From: Patescibacteria group bacterium
Lineage (GTDB): Bacteria; Patescibacteriota; Patescibacteriia; JAHIZJ01
DNA: 42,093 nt
Direction of reading: 5' to 3'
Assembly: GCA_028714495.1 (NCBI GenBank)
Contig: JAQTMH010000001.1
Location: 137,721-179,813 of the forward strand
Positions 1-6,102 of this stretch are shown one piece after another. Under the pieces are notes generated by a model that was not told where the DNA came from, searched no databases, and saw nothing but the letters and a program-made list of their open reading frames with translations. The translations under genes and the position numbers were made by a program. Numbering within the stretch: position 1 is the first letter of the stretch; each line of letters starts with the position of its first letter.

Positions 1-2
1 CT

Positions 3-362
3 ATCGAGGCTCCTGCTCTCAAGGTGAAAAATCTGAATATCGAGGTAAATGGTTCGGGCAAGGTAAACATGCACCTTGAGGCCGAAGAAGTTATCTCAAA
101 AATATCTGGTTCAGGCAATTTCTTGCTGACCGGCACAACCACTAAGCAAGAACTCGACATCAGCGGCTCGGGAAGTTATCTGGCTCGGGACTTGAAAAGC
201 AAACAAGCCAAAGTGGAAATCAGCGGCTCGGGCAAAGCCGAGCTTAATGTCGAGGAGGCTCTCAATATCAAAATCAGCGGTAGCGGTACGGTTAGATATC
301 TGGGAACTCCGAAAATCGATCAGGAAATTTCCGGCTCGGGAAAGATTGAGCGGTTGGAGTAA
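3..362 (+). CDS. DUF2807-type adhesin-like protein, 5' end cut by the window
   Basis: The reading frame is open from the first bases of the window, so the N-terminus lies outside. The visible 119 residues are a run of short beta-strand repeats built around I-S-G-S-G (at least seven copies). This is the pattern of the DUF2807 'putative auto-transporter adhesin, head GIN domain' family, a right-handed beta-helix usually exported and anchored at the cell surface. No membrane segment is visible in this part. A GTG at 24 could serve as a start but has no ribosome-binding site. An intrinsic terminator follows directly. Function beyond a surface or adhesion role is not known. Confidence 0.75.
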   Translation: MEAPALKVKNLNIEVNGSGKVNMHLEAEEVISKISGSGNFLLTGTTTKQELDISGSGSYLARDLKSKQAKVEISGSGKAELNVEEALNIKISGSGTVRYLGTPKIDQEISGSGKIERLE

Positions 363-375
363 AGTAAATTATTAA

Positions 376-406
376 CAAAAAGTCCGGTTTATCCACCGGG
401 CTTTTT
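376..406 (+). terminator. Intrinsic terminator after the DUF2807 gene
   Basis: A hairpin with arms AAAAAGTCCGGT and ACCGGGCTTTTT (one G-T pair) around a short loop ends in a T-run, 14 nt after the stop codon. Confidence 0.75.
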
Positions 407-451
407 ATGTTACAAGTAACCGAGATACGTGTTTTTGCCAATAATCTGGTC

Positions 452-480
452 TTGACAGACTTATATCCTGTTTATATTAT
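452..480 (+). promoter_or_regulatory. Sigma-70 type promoter of the 487-793 transcript
   Basis: TTGACA (452-457), 17-bp spacer, TATTAT (475-480). This is a near-consensus vegetative promoter; the predicted start is around 487. Confidence 0.7.
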
Positions 481-486
481 TAATAT

Positions 487-793
487 TATTGGGGGAGGAC
501 TGCGCTGTGAGTGGTCTGCGGGCGGCCACTTCCAAAGAGAAAGCGGCACCTTAAGGGCGTCGCTGACCTAAAAATCGCAACCGCTGACCGGTTGCCCGAG
601 AAGGGGCAGCCATTGATGACCGCGGCCCTCGTCTGCAAGGACCGCATCCGTGAGGTAAGCGATATCGTTCGTCGAACGAGCCGCCCGCAGACCTGCGCAC
701 TTATCCATCCAACACTAATCAGCACCTTCATCCTGCACAGCGGATTCACCGCTGTCACGGAAGCCTGTGTACTCACACTAGGCTTCTCTTTTT
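487..793 (+). ncRNA. Candidate structured RNA (or small mRNA with structured 3' part)
   Basis: A unit of about 305 nt is bounded by a good promoter and a strong terminator. GGTCTGCGGGCGGC (513-526) is perfectly complementary to 680-693, a 14-bp long-range stem. The same 5' segment can instead form a local hairpin, AGTGGTC/GGCCACT. Further hairpins are GGTTGCCC/GGGCAGCC (about 591-614) and ACAGCGG/CCGCTGT (about 735-753). A purine-rich SD (GGAGG, 494-498) stands 8 nt before GTG 507, which would encode only 15 residues (MSGLRAATSKEKAAP). The longer open frame 511-942 runs through the terminator and lacks a well-placed SD. I do not recognise RNase P RNA, tmRNA, 6S or SRP signatures. Either a structured RNA or a micro-peptide mRNA fits. 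Confidence 0.4.
760..793 (+). terminator. Intrinsic terminator of the 487-793 transcript
   Basis: Stem GAAGCCTGTGT / ACACTAGGCTTC with a short loop and one bulge, followed by TCTTTTT. Confidence 0.75.
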
Positions 794-852
794 ATACAGG
801 ACAAACCAACAAAAGTGATGAGTGGAAGTTTATAATTATTGTCAGCTTAATG

Positions 853-985
853 TCGAAGCCACTGCAAATAATCCACCAAAGGCCTCTTATATTACCTAAC
901 TTTACGTCCCCGCAAATTCAATTTGCGGGGACGTTTAGATAACCTCGGCACTTAGGGCCGGGGAAGGCGGATAAACGATGACTTG
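853..985 (-). repeat. Dispersed intergenic repeat, copy 1
   Basis: This AT-rich stretch shares segments with three other places. TCGAAGCCACTGCAAATAA (853-871) recurs inverted at 14585-14603 and, slightly changed, at 14760-14781. The palindrome-centred block 897-942 (arms around GCAAATTCAATTTGC) recurs at 21067-21112 with few changes. Its far end GGCGGATAAACG recurs inverted near 14664. No gene is visible between 794 and 1046. Confidence 0.6.
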
Positions 986-1046
986 CCATAATACATTTTA
1001 CTATGTTTGGTCAACCGTAGGCGGGTATGTTTATACGAGGAGCCAA

Positions 1047-1286
1047 ATGCCGAAACCCATGGCAAAATTTACCCTCGACCTGATCGAAGATAACCCGTAG
1101 CCACCTTTACCATACGCTATTGACATAAAAACGATTTCAGATAATATGCAGGCAGATGCTTTCGTGGCAGCGAAAGCCGATAACCCTGAAGACGCGCGAA
1201 TTGCTTTCATGCATACGCGCCCGTCAGACGCACCTTCCACTCAAAACCGCGCCAATAGCTCTCATGCCTTGGCGAGGAGGTTATGA
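1047..1286 (+). pseudogene. Small ORF interrupted by one in-frame amber codon
   Basis: ATG 1047 follows an SD-like GAGGAG and opens a frame that reads MPKPMAKFTLDLIEDNP, then TAG (1098-1100). The same frame continues without a stop for 61 codons to TGA 1284-1286. That final TGA overlaps the ATG of the next gene (ATGA at 1283-1286), the usual sign of translational coupling. Reading through the TAG gives about 79 residues with ordinary-looking composition, for example KADNPEDARIAFMHTRP. This suggests either a gene broken by a nonsense mutation or an amber read as sense. Against it, a good promoter match lies inside this frame (1120-1147), so the second half may instead be the leader of the downstream gene. 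No homolog recognised. Confidence 0.35.
1120..1147 (+). promoter_or_regulatory. Promoter candidate for the 1283 gene
   Basis: TTGACA (1120-1125), 16-bp spacer, TAATAT (1142-1147). The predicted start near 1154 would give a leader of about 130 nt before ATG 1283. Confidence 0.6.
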
Positions 1287-1861
1287 TGCTCCCTGATTTC
1301 CAAACCCCTTCATTCGCTGACTCCTGCATCAGTTTCCTCAGTCTGATCCAGCGTGGCTTGGTCATCCGGTATGTTGAAAAGCTGCATGTTCAGCGACTCC
1401 TCTCAGGCCCCGAATATGTGCAGTACCGGATTGATCTTGTCACAACCAATGGCGGAGAACAATTTCCGGATCGGTACCTCTGGTTGTCCTATGTAGGAGT
1501 TCAGCACATTCAGGATGGAGTTCGCGGAGTGTTTGACCGTATGAGCTTCGAGCGCAATGAATCCGGCGCGTTTCAAAAAGGCACTTGCCCCACACTCGTT
1601 GAAAATTGGCAGGCGTGGACGCCGCACTTCCTCCGGACCTGGCCATTTGTTGGCATCACATCGCTCGAACGCAAGGAACGCTTTGTGGGCTCGGACCTTC
1701 TCTGTCCCCAGGATGCGTGGGTCCAGCGGCAGCTCGCGATCATCCTCGGCATGCTCTATCAGAGCGGCAAGCTCGCGTTCGAACTCGGCATCGCCGATGA
1801 ACTTGGCCGCTTCATGAAAGATGCCAACCGGAAAGCCGCCCAAGTCGGCATCCGCCAATAA
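1283..1861 (+). CDS. Hypothetical soluble protein, 192 residues
   Basis: ATG 1283 (or the adjacent ATG 1286) is preceded by a strong SD, GAGGAGG (1274-1280). The protein is mixed alpha/beta with several Trp and aromatic residues in the middle (NWQAWTPHFLRTWPF) and a helical, charged C-terminus. No signal peptide, membrane helix or known motif is seen. The gene is clearly more GC-rich than the flanking spacers and DUF4342. It has its own promoter and terminator, so it is transcribed alone or with the amber-interrupted ORF upstream, whose stop overlaps this start. I do not recognise the family. Confidence 0.75.
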   Translation: MMLPDFQTPSFADSCISFLSLIQRGLVIRYVEKLHVQRLLSGPEYVQYRIDLVTTNGGEQFPDRYLWLSYVGVQHIQDGVRGVFDRMSFERNESGAFQKGTCPTLVENWQAWTPHFLRTWPFVGITSLERKERFVGSDLLCPQDAWVQRQLAIILGMLYQSGKLAFELGIADELGRFMKDANRKAAQVGIRQ

Positions 1862-1872
1862 CGCTCTCCCAC

Positions 1873-1896
1873 CCACCGCTGCCACGGTGGTTTTTT
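1873..1896 (+). terminator. Intrinsic terminator
   Basis: CCACCG (1873-1878) and CGGTGG (1885-1890) around a 6-nt loop, then six T. Confidence 0.8.
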
Positions 1897-1970
1897 ATAT
1901 TATCGGTAAATTAATTACTAACTGAATTACGATTACTGTAATCCGACCGACACGGTTTCGTAATAATGAA

Positions 1971-1998
1971 AGCAGGCGAGCGTTAACGCTCGCCTGCT
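1971..1998. repeat. 28-bp perfect palindrome
   Basis: The two arms AGCAGGCGAGCGTT/AACGCTCGCCTGCT are perfect complements. It lies downstream of the minus-strand DUF4342 gene and may act as a bidirectional transcript end, though no T-run follows. A close relative (GGCGAGCGTCAACGCTCGCC) is at 41441-41462, so this is a small dispersed palindromic unit. Confidence 0.6.
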
Positions 1999-2032
1999 TA
2001 GCTTATTGTTCTTAGACTTTTAACCTATTACT

Positions 2033-2284
2033 CTAATCTCTCTTCTCCACTACAATCGTGCATTTAGTTAATAACGCGGCCATGGCTCCGAGAGCCGCGA
2101 ACACAGGAAGAACAACCGCGCCCACAGCCGCGAAGGTGACTGGAATTTCCAGGAGCGACTTGCCTTCTTCGTTCTTAATGATAATCCGGCGAATATTACC
2201 CTGGTGAATCAGCTCTTTGACTTTGTTCACCAGCTCTTCGCCGTTGATCTTGAATTCTTCGGTCTTTGGGTTATTTTTGATCAT
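2033..2284 (-). CDS. DUF4342 domain protein
   Basis: An 83-residue protein with the DUF4342 pattern: an N-terminal charged helix (FKINGEELVNKVKELIHQGN), an RRIIIKNEEGKSLLEIPVT strand segment, a Gly/Ala-rich hydrophobic stretch of about 20 residues (roughly 50-72), and the end TKCTIVVEK. The family is small, found across bacteria, and of unknown function. The hydrophobic part suggests membrane association. There is no SD before the ATG; the upstream DNA is AT-rich. The length matches the family. Confidence 0.85.
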   Translation of the reverse strand: MIKNNPKTEEFKINGEELVNKVKELIHQGNIRRIIIKNEEGKSLLEIPVTFAAVGAVVLPVFAALGAMAALLTKCTIVVEKRD

Positions 2285-2367
2285 AGTTTTTTATTTAATT
2301 ATTAGCTAATTAATATTGTACATCAATCGCATCAGATAGTCATCCACTCCGAATAAAGTCTTCTGAT

Positions 2368-2396
2368 TTGTCTTAATTGAATTTTAAGATTATTAT
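2368..2396 (+). promoter_or_regulatory. Promoter giving a leaderless start for the C39-like gene
   Basis: TTGTCT (2368-2373), 17-bp spacer, TATTAT (2391-2396). Only 6 nt separate the -10 from ATG 2403, so transcription should begin at or next to the start codon. Confidence 0.65.
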
Positions 2397-2402
2397 GCAA
2401 AC

Positions 2403-3227
2403 ATGACAAATACGAAAAGAAAGGCAATTATCTGGGCGATCATCGTTGTTGTTATTGGCGTTGGCTTATCTCTAGGCTACCAAAAACGCGCTGCCCTGAG
2501 CGAATGGTGGGATAGCCTCACAAAACCGGACATCCCCGCGGCCCAACCAAGCACCAGCTTTACTAATGCCAATGCCAATTCCCTGGCAAATGTGAATACA
2601 AACACGAACATCAATAATAACGCCGCCCCAGAACAAAAATCCCTTCCGGTAGAAATAAATCTGAAGGTCCCCTTCACCTCCCAGGCGCCGTTTGCTAATT
2701 GGGATCTGCCATATCAGGAGGCCTGCGAAGAAACAGCCAGCCTAATGGTTCATCATTACTTGCAGGATAAACCCTTTGCCTCAAAAGATGAAGCGGATAA
2801 AGAAATACTTGAGCTGGTGGATTTTGAAAATGAAAAATACGGCGCTTATGAACACACGACAGCCAAACAAACAGTCCAGCTGATCAAAGACAAATGGGGC
2901 TATAAACAAGTCGATTTATTGCTTGGAAGCGAGGTAACTATTGAACGGATTAAGCAAGAGGTGGCTAACGGCTACCCGGTTATTGTCTTGGCCGCGGGCC
3001 GAGAACTGGGCAACCCGAATTACAAACAACCCGGACCGCTTTACCACGCCTTAGTAATCAAAGGCTACCTCAAAGACGGCACGATAATTACAAATGATCC
3101 GGGCACGCGCAAAGGCGCTGATTATCTCTACGCACCTAATACACTGCTTGAGGCCATTCATGACTGGAACAACGGTGATGTGCCAAATGGTCAGAGAAAT
3201 ATGATTATCGTCAGGCCAAATGATTGA
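2403..3227 (+). CDS. Membrane-anchored C39-like cysteine peptidase
   Basis: A 274-residue protein. Residues 8-25 form one N-terminal membrane helix (cytoplasmic KRK before it). Residues 50-75 are an Asn/Thr/Ala-rich low-complexity linker. Residues 88-270 are a peptidase_C39_2 type domain (papain-like fold). Catalytic candidates are Cys108 in QEACEETAS, His215 in YHALVIKGY and Asp232 in TNDPGT, in family order. The domain should lie outside the membrane and cleave a peptide bond, or act as a related amidase; the substrate is unknown. There is no SD: the ATG stands 6 nt after the -10, so the mRNA is probably leaderless. The promoter of the next gene overlaps its stop codon. Confidence 0.82.
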   Translation: MTNTKRKAIIWAIIVVVIGVGLSLGYQKRAALSEWWDSLTKPDIPAAQPSTSFTNANANSLANVNTNTNINNNAAPEQKSLPVEINLKVPFTSQAPFANWDLPYQEACEETASLMVHHYLQDKPFASKDEADKEILELVDFENEKYGAYEHTTAKQTVQLIKDKWGYKQVDLLLGSEVTIERIKQEVANGYPVIVLAAGRELGNPNYKQPGPLYHALVIKGYLKDGTIITNDPGTRKGADYLYAPNTLLEAIHDWNNGDVPNGQRNMIIVRPND

Positions 3228-3251
3228 CAAATATTAGCTGGCTGGTAAAAT
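3224..3251 (+). promoter_or_regulatory. Promoter for the 3279 gene, overlapping the upstream stop codon
   Basis: TTGACA (3224-3229), 16-bp spacer, TAAAAT (3246-3251); the -35 box includes the TGA stop of the C39-like gene. Confidence 0.65.
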
Positions 3252-3278
3252 CAAATCACAATTATTAATTTATATTTT

Positions 3279-3623
3279 ATGCCAAGCTTAGAACAAGGCG
3301 GTGTTCCTGGACCAGAACAACTGGATCAAAAACCAACATTTGAAGGACTTCTTCAGGAAGCCGGAACTGGCCTCGAAAAAATTGATCCTGAAGAAAAGCC
3401 ATTTCCCGGCGCCAGTATTTTTAACGCCTTACAACAGGCTGAATCTTTCACAGCCGACGCTGGCCGAATCGAGGAAATCACTAGCCGCAAAGCCGCGCTG
3501 ACTGGACAATTCGAGCAATTAACCGACTCTACGGCCAGAGAACAAATAGCAGCCGAGGTAAAGACCGAGCTAACTGACTGGCACGCCCGATTACAAAATC
3601 CGACTGAAAGCGAAGTAAAATAG
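3279..3623 (+). CDS. Hypothetical small soluble protein, 114 residues
   Basis: An acidic, helical, hydrophilic protein without a signal peptide. The N-terminal 35 residues are Gln/Pro/Gly-rich (PSLEQGGVPGPEQ). The remainder (about 45-110) predicts as two helices that could pair (RIEEITSRKAALTGQFEQL; AAEVKTELTDWHARL). There is no SD and an AT-rich 5' region, like the other core-class genes here. It has its own promoter and a short terminator. Family not recognised. Confidence 0.6.
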   Translation: MPSLEQGGVPGPEQLDQKPTFEGLLQEAGTGLEKIDPEEKPFPGASIFNALQQAESFTADAGRIEEITSRKAALTGQFEQLTDSTAREQIAAEVKTELTDWHARLQNPTESEVK

Positions 3624-3642
3624 TTATTCTGCGAAACCCAGC

Positions 3643-3677
3643 AAAGTGCCGTTTGTCTAGCGGCATTTTGTGTTTTT
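3643..3677 (+). terminator. Intrinsic terminator
   Basis: Short stem GTGCCG / CGGCAT followed by TTTTGTGTTTTT. Confidence 0.6.
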
Positions 3678-3708
3678 ATTAATATTTGTTCCCCTTTTCG
3701 TCTTAATT

Positions 3709-3870
3709 AGGACTTACGCGTTTGAGCCAAGTTCAAGGAAAAATGCGAGGATTTTGCGAGGCGTAGTCAAACTACGACGAGCAAAAACGAAGCATTTTGA
3801 CGAAGAAATTGGCCAAAGCCGCTTACTGACCCGGCTTCGCCGGGCCGAAAGCGGCAAGCGCGTAAGTCCT
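3709..3870. mobile_element. MITE-like element, 162 bp, with 12-bp terminal inverted repeats
   Basis: The ends AGGACTTACGCG (3709-3720) and CGCGTAAGTCCT (3859-3870) are perfect inverted repeats, flanked by TAATT/ATTAATT. The interior folds further: AAATGC with GCATTT, TTTTGC with GCAAAA, and CGTAGT-CAA-ACTACG at the tip. CCGGCTTCGCCGGGCC is a small hairpin near the right end. It encodes no transposase, so movement would need one in trans. The terminal sequence resembles ends of some IS elements known from other bacteria, from memory. The rightmost 40 bp recur at 21261-21300. The open frame 3670-3924 across it is a by-product. Confidence 0.7.
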
Positions 3871-3891
3871 ATTAATTATCAACATACCTCA

Positions 3892-3919
3892 TTGACAAAT
3901 TCTTATTATATAATATTAT
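3892..3919 (+). promoter_or_regulatory. Promoter of the beta-barrel gene pair
   Basis: TTGACA (3892-3897), 16-bp spacer, TATTAT (3914-3919). The predicted start near 3926 leaves a leader of about 108 nt, which contains a hairpin around 3948-3984 (CGAAAA..TTTTCG with CAGC..GCTG inside). Confidence 0.75.
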
Positions 3920-4034
3920 TGTAGCGCTCTTTCACAACCAGTTTGCCGAAAATGTCAGCGATTGTTGCTGCTTTTCGCCGACTAGCAATGAGCTTAACTG
4001 TCTTTCGGGTTAACCACAGACACGGGAGGGAGTG

Positions 4035-4370
4035 ATGAGAACCCAGGCGGCGGCACAGGAAATAGGGGCAAGGGTTGATAGCCTTATGCCTATGCCCATT
4101 GGTTCAGTTATCACCTATTACTCTTCGGTCAAGGTTGTCGGTGTTGCCTTTACGCCTGGCTGTCGTCAGGTGGTTCGTGTCGGTGATCAACTGCAATTCG
4201 GTCCCCACCCCAAATCGGCCCACGGACGGGCCAAGCGGCTGACGGTCAGCTCCATGGAGAGATGGCACGAATCGATCGAAGAGGCCAGTGGCCCTGAAGC
4301 GGTCGCTATCTTCACAGGTTTTCATGTTCGTCGCGGCACCCCGGTCTTTCTCTTGGTCAAACCTGTCTGA
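4035..4370 (+). CDS. EF-Tu domain-2-like beta-barrel protein (paralog A)
   Basis: ATG 4035 is chosen over GTG 4032 because the SD GGGAGGG (4024-4030) fits it well; the product is 111 residues. Residues about 20-110 follow the pattern of the small translation-factor domain 2 beta-barrel: a start IGSVITYYSSVKVVGVAF, then RVGDQLQF, then VSSMERWHESIEEASGPEAVAIF, then VRRGTPVFLLV. Stand-alone proteins of this type are often annotated 'translation elongation factor-like'; they lack the GTPase domain and their role is unclear. The next gene is a paralog. The assignment rests on pattern order, not on a search. Confidence 0.6.
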   Translation: MRTQAAAQEIGARVDSLMPMPIGSVITYYSSVKVVGVAFTPGCRQVVRVGDQLQFGPHPKSAHGRAKRLTVSSMERWHESIEEASGPEAVAIFTGFHVRRGTPVFLLVKPV

Positions 4371-4401
4371 AAGCAACCAGTTGGAATTTCCTGTAGGTAC
4401 A

Positions 4402-4445
4402 CCAGTCTGATGCGTGGGATCCTAACTCCAAGGAAGGAGGACTGG
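4402..4445 (+). promoter_or_regulatory. Hairpin that can cover the SD of the second beta-barrel gene
   Basis: CCAGTC (4402-4407) pairs with GACTGG (4440-4445), and CTCC (4426-4429) pairs with GGAG inside the AAGGAAGGAGG SD. Folding would hide the ribosome-binding site, suggesting translational control or coupling. This is inference from complementarity only. Confidence 0.35.
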
Positions 4446-4449
4446 CTTC

Positions 4450-4815
4450 ATGTCTAGAAACTCGGCTGGCCCCTCGGGTACTAACCGCCAAACTGGAAGA
4501 CTCGCCGCCTTGACCCCAAGAATAATCGGCACCATCTCCAACCACCACTCTGACGGCAGGCAACATTTCATCGACGTCGCCCTGGATGATGGACACACTC
4601 TATGCAAGGGTGATGTCGTATGTATCGGCATACCCGCGCCTGAAAGCCGCGAGCCGCCCCTTTTCACCATTAATAGACTCCAGCACAGAGGCCGGATAAT
4701 TCCAAGCGTCGCTGGACCCGCTGCTATCTGCTTTTCAACCAGGAACAACCGCCGGATGATTCTAGGCGAACCGATCATTCTGATTGTATCCTCTCCGGCG
4801 AGAAGCCGGGGTTGA
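4450..4815 (+). CDS. EF-Tu domain-2-like beta-barrel protein (paralog B)
   Basis: A 121-residue protein; start ATG 4450 follows the SD GGAAGGAGG by about 10 nt. The first 20 residues are basic and disordered (SGTNRQTGRL). The rest aligns by eye with paralog A: IIGTISNHHS / LCKGDVVCI / FTINRLQHRGRIIPSVAGPAAICF / ILGEPIILIV against IGSVITYYSS / VRVGDQLQF / LTVSSMERWHESIEEASGPEAVAIF / VRRGTPVFLLV. The two form a tandem duplication with a 79-nt spacer and no terminator between, so they are probably co-transcribed. Function unknown; binding to RNA or a translation factor partner is possible. Confidence 0.6.
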   Translation: MSRNSAGPSGTNRQTGRLAALTPRIIGTISNHHSDGRQHFIDVALDDGHTLCKGDVVCIGIPAPESREPPLFTINRLQHRGRIIPSVAGPAAICFSTRNNRRMILGEPIILIVSSPARSRG

Positions 4816-4829
4816 GGAAACACTTCAGA

Positions 4830-4869
4830 CCCGTGGATGAAGATACGTCTTCGTCTGCGGGATTTTTTT
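4830..4869 (+). terminator. Strong intrinsic terminator
   Basis: CCCG / CGGG outer stem, GATGAAGA-TACG-TCTTCGTC inner stem (one G-T pair), then seven T. Confidence 0.85.
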
Positions 4870-4886
4870 ATACCTCATCTTGATTG

Positions 4887-4895
4887 TGGTATAAT
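4887..4895 (+). promoter_or_regulatory. Extended -10 promoter of the surface-protein gene
   Basis: TGG-TATAAT (4887-4895), an extended -10, with no clear -35. A small hairpin CCTCC-TAAAG-GGAGG lies in the leader before the real SD AAAAGGAGG. Confidence 0.6.
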
Positions 4896-4946
4896 AACTT
4901 ATATTGGATTATTAACCCTCCTAAAGGGAGGAAAAGGAGGCTAATT

Positions 4947-6002
4947 ATGAGGAAAAAAATCGTTTCAGTCTGCCTAGTAGTCGCCATAGCCACATTGGCT
5001 TGCGTAACCGTCGCGTCGGCTGCTACCCGACACAATATTACGGGTACGCTCGGCGGCGTAGTTGACGACTACTTTGACCTCGATGGCACGTTGACTGTTC
5101 ACTCGATCAAAGTCGGCGAGCAGGGAGTCGGCGGTGTGACCTTTTTTAACGGCACCATCGTTAATAGCACGACTGGAACAGGCGGAACTGACAAACCGGT
5201 CACCTTCGGCGACAACGTCAGAATCGACGGAACAATTTTCCGTGGCGCCACCGAGGGTCCGGGCGATGTCTATCCCCTCAAGCTCAATGATGATGTAAGT
5301 GTTTACGGCACCTTAAATGTTTCTGGAGCAACTACTTTAACCGGCGCCACCACTTTCAATGGCAATGTCACGGTTGGCACTGGCAAAACCCTAACCCTGA
5401 CCGGCGCCACCACTACCGGCCTCTTCGATGCTGCCCAAACGATTACCGCCGACTGGGTCAATACTGCCCACCCCTGGACTTCGTCCGAGATTGCCAATAT
5501 CACCCGGAAAGTGGATGTCCCATTTGGTTCAATCTATGGCCTAAATGGCGCCACAACCATTAGCCCGCTTACCTCCGCTACAACTCCAAACCTCACCTAT
5601 ACAGCTATTCAAGGCGCTCACCTGGTTTATTCGGAAGATGACACTGATAGCCTTGTCGCTTCAATTGTAGTGCCGGTAGATTATTCAAGCGGCGGAGCAT
5701 TCAAAATGATTACTGACACCAGCGCGGCTATCGTAACTGATTGGAATTTTGATTATGAAGTTGCCATCAGTAAAACCAGTGGGACCGCGGCCTGGGATGT
5801 CGCTGTGGATGATGAAACCCCAGTTGATGTCCCTGACAGCCCGGGTGAGCCAAGCACCATTACCTTCACCCCGACTGATCAGGCGGATATTTCGGCCGGC
5901 GACATTGTGAATATCAAAATCACTCCCGACTCAAATACCGCTACCGGCGAACCCGATGTTGAAATCTATGGCCTCTGGTTCGAATACACAGCCACGCAAT
6001 AA
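4947..6002 (+). CDS. Secreted surface protein with beta-repeat region
   Basis: ATG 4947 is taken as the start because of the SD AAAAGGAGG (4932-4940) and because it begins a classic signal peptide: MRKK, a hydrophobic core, and an ASA-A cleavage site around residues 24-27. The frame extends further upstream, but into the promoter. The mature protein is about 325 residues, Thr/Gly/Ala-rich and low in Lys. Residues about 45-170 are short beta-strand repeats (LTVHSIKVG, TLNVSGATTLTGATTFNGNVTVG). The C-terminal 150 residues look like a beta-sandwich (DWNFDYEVAISKTSGTAAWDVAVDD). It is likely an exported structural or adhesive protein, with no anchor seen. Followed by a strong terminator. Confidence 0.75.
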   Translation: MRKKIVSVCLVVAIATLACVTVASAATRHNITGTLGGVVDDYFDLDGTLTVHSIKVGEQGVGGVTFFNGTIVNSTTGTGGTDKPVTFGDNVRIDGTIFRGATEGPGDVYPLKLNDDVSVYGTLNVSGATTLTGATTFNGNVTVGTGKTLTLTGATTTGLFDAAQTITADWVNTAHPWTSSEIANITRKVDVPFGSIYGLNGATTISPLTSATTPNLTYTAIQGAHLVYSEDDTDSLVASIVVPVDYSSGGAFKMITDTSAAIVTDWNFDYEVAISKTSGTAAWDVAVDDETPVDVPDSPGEPSTITFTPTDQADISAGDIVNIKITPDSNTATGEPDVEIYGLWFEYTATQ

Positions 6003-6021
6003 AAATCGATAAAATACAAAA

Positions 6022-6057
6022 AACCAAACCCCCGCTTAAAAAACGGGGGTTTTGGCA
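6022..6057 (+). terminator. Intrinsic terminator after the surface-protein gene
   Basis: CCAAACCCCCG / CGGGGGTTTTGG, an A/T-flanked GC stem. Confidence 0.85.
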
Positions 6058-6058
6058 T

Positions 6059-6091
6059 AAAAAAAGGGGTTTGCGTTAAAACACAAACCCC
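6059..6091 (-). terminator. Minus-strand terminator of the HD-domain gene
   Basis: On the minus strand GGGGTTTG / CAAACCCC is followed by seven T. It stands back to back with the plus-strand terminator. Confidence 0.85.
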
Positions 6092-6102
6092 GAGGCTAGC
6101 CT

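Noticed and set aside
511-942. 143-codon plus-strand ORF starting GTG 511
   Set aside because: It reads straight through a strong intrinsic terminator at 760-793 and into a dispersed repeat; the SD fits GTG 507 in another frame better.
1403-1885. 160-codon minus-strand ORF opposite the 1283 gene
   Set aside because: Antisense shadow: no SD or promoter on that strand, whereas the plus-strand gene has a promoter, an SD and a terminator.
3670-3924. 84-codon plus-strand ORF
   Set aside because: It lies across the MITE-like hairpin element and the following promoter; its basic peptide is a translation of inverted repeats, with no SD.
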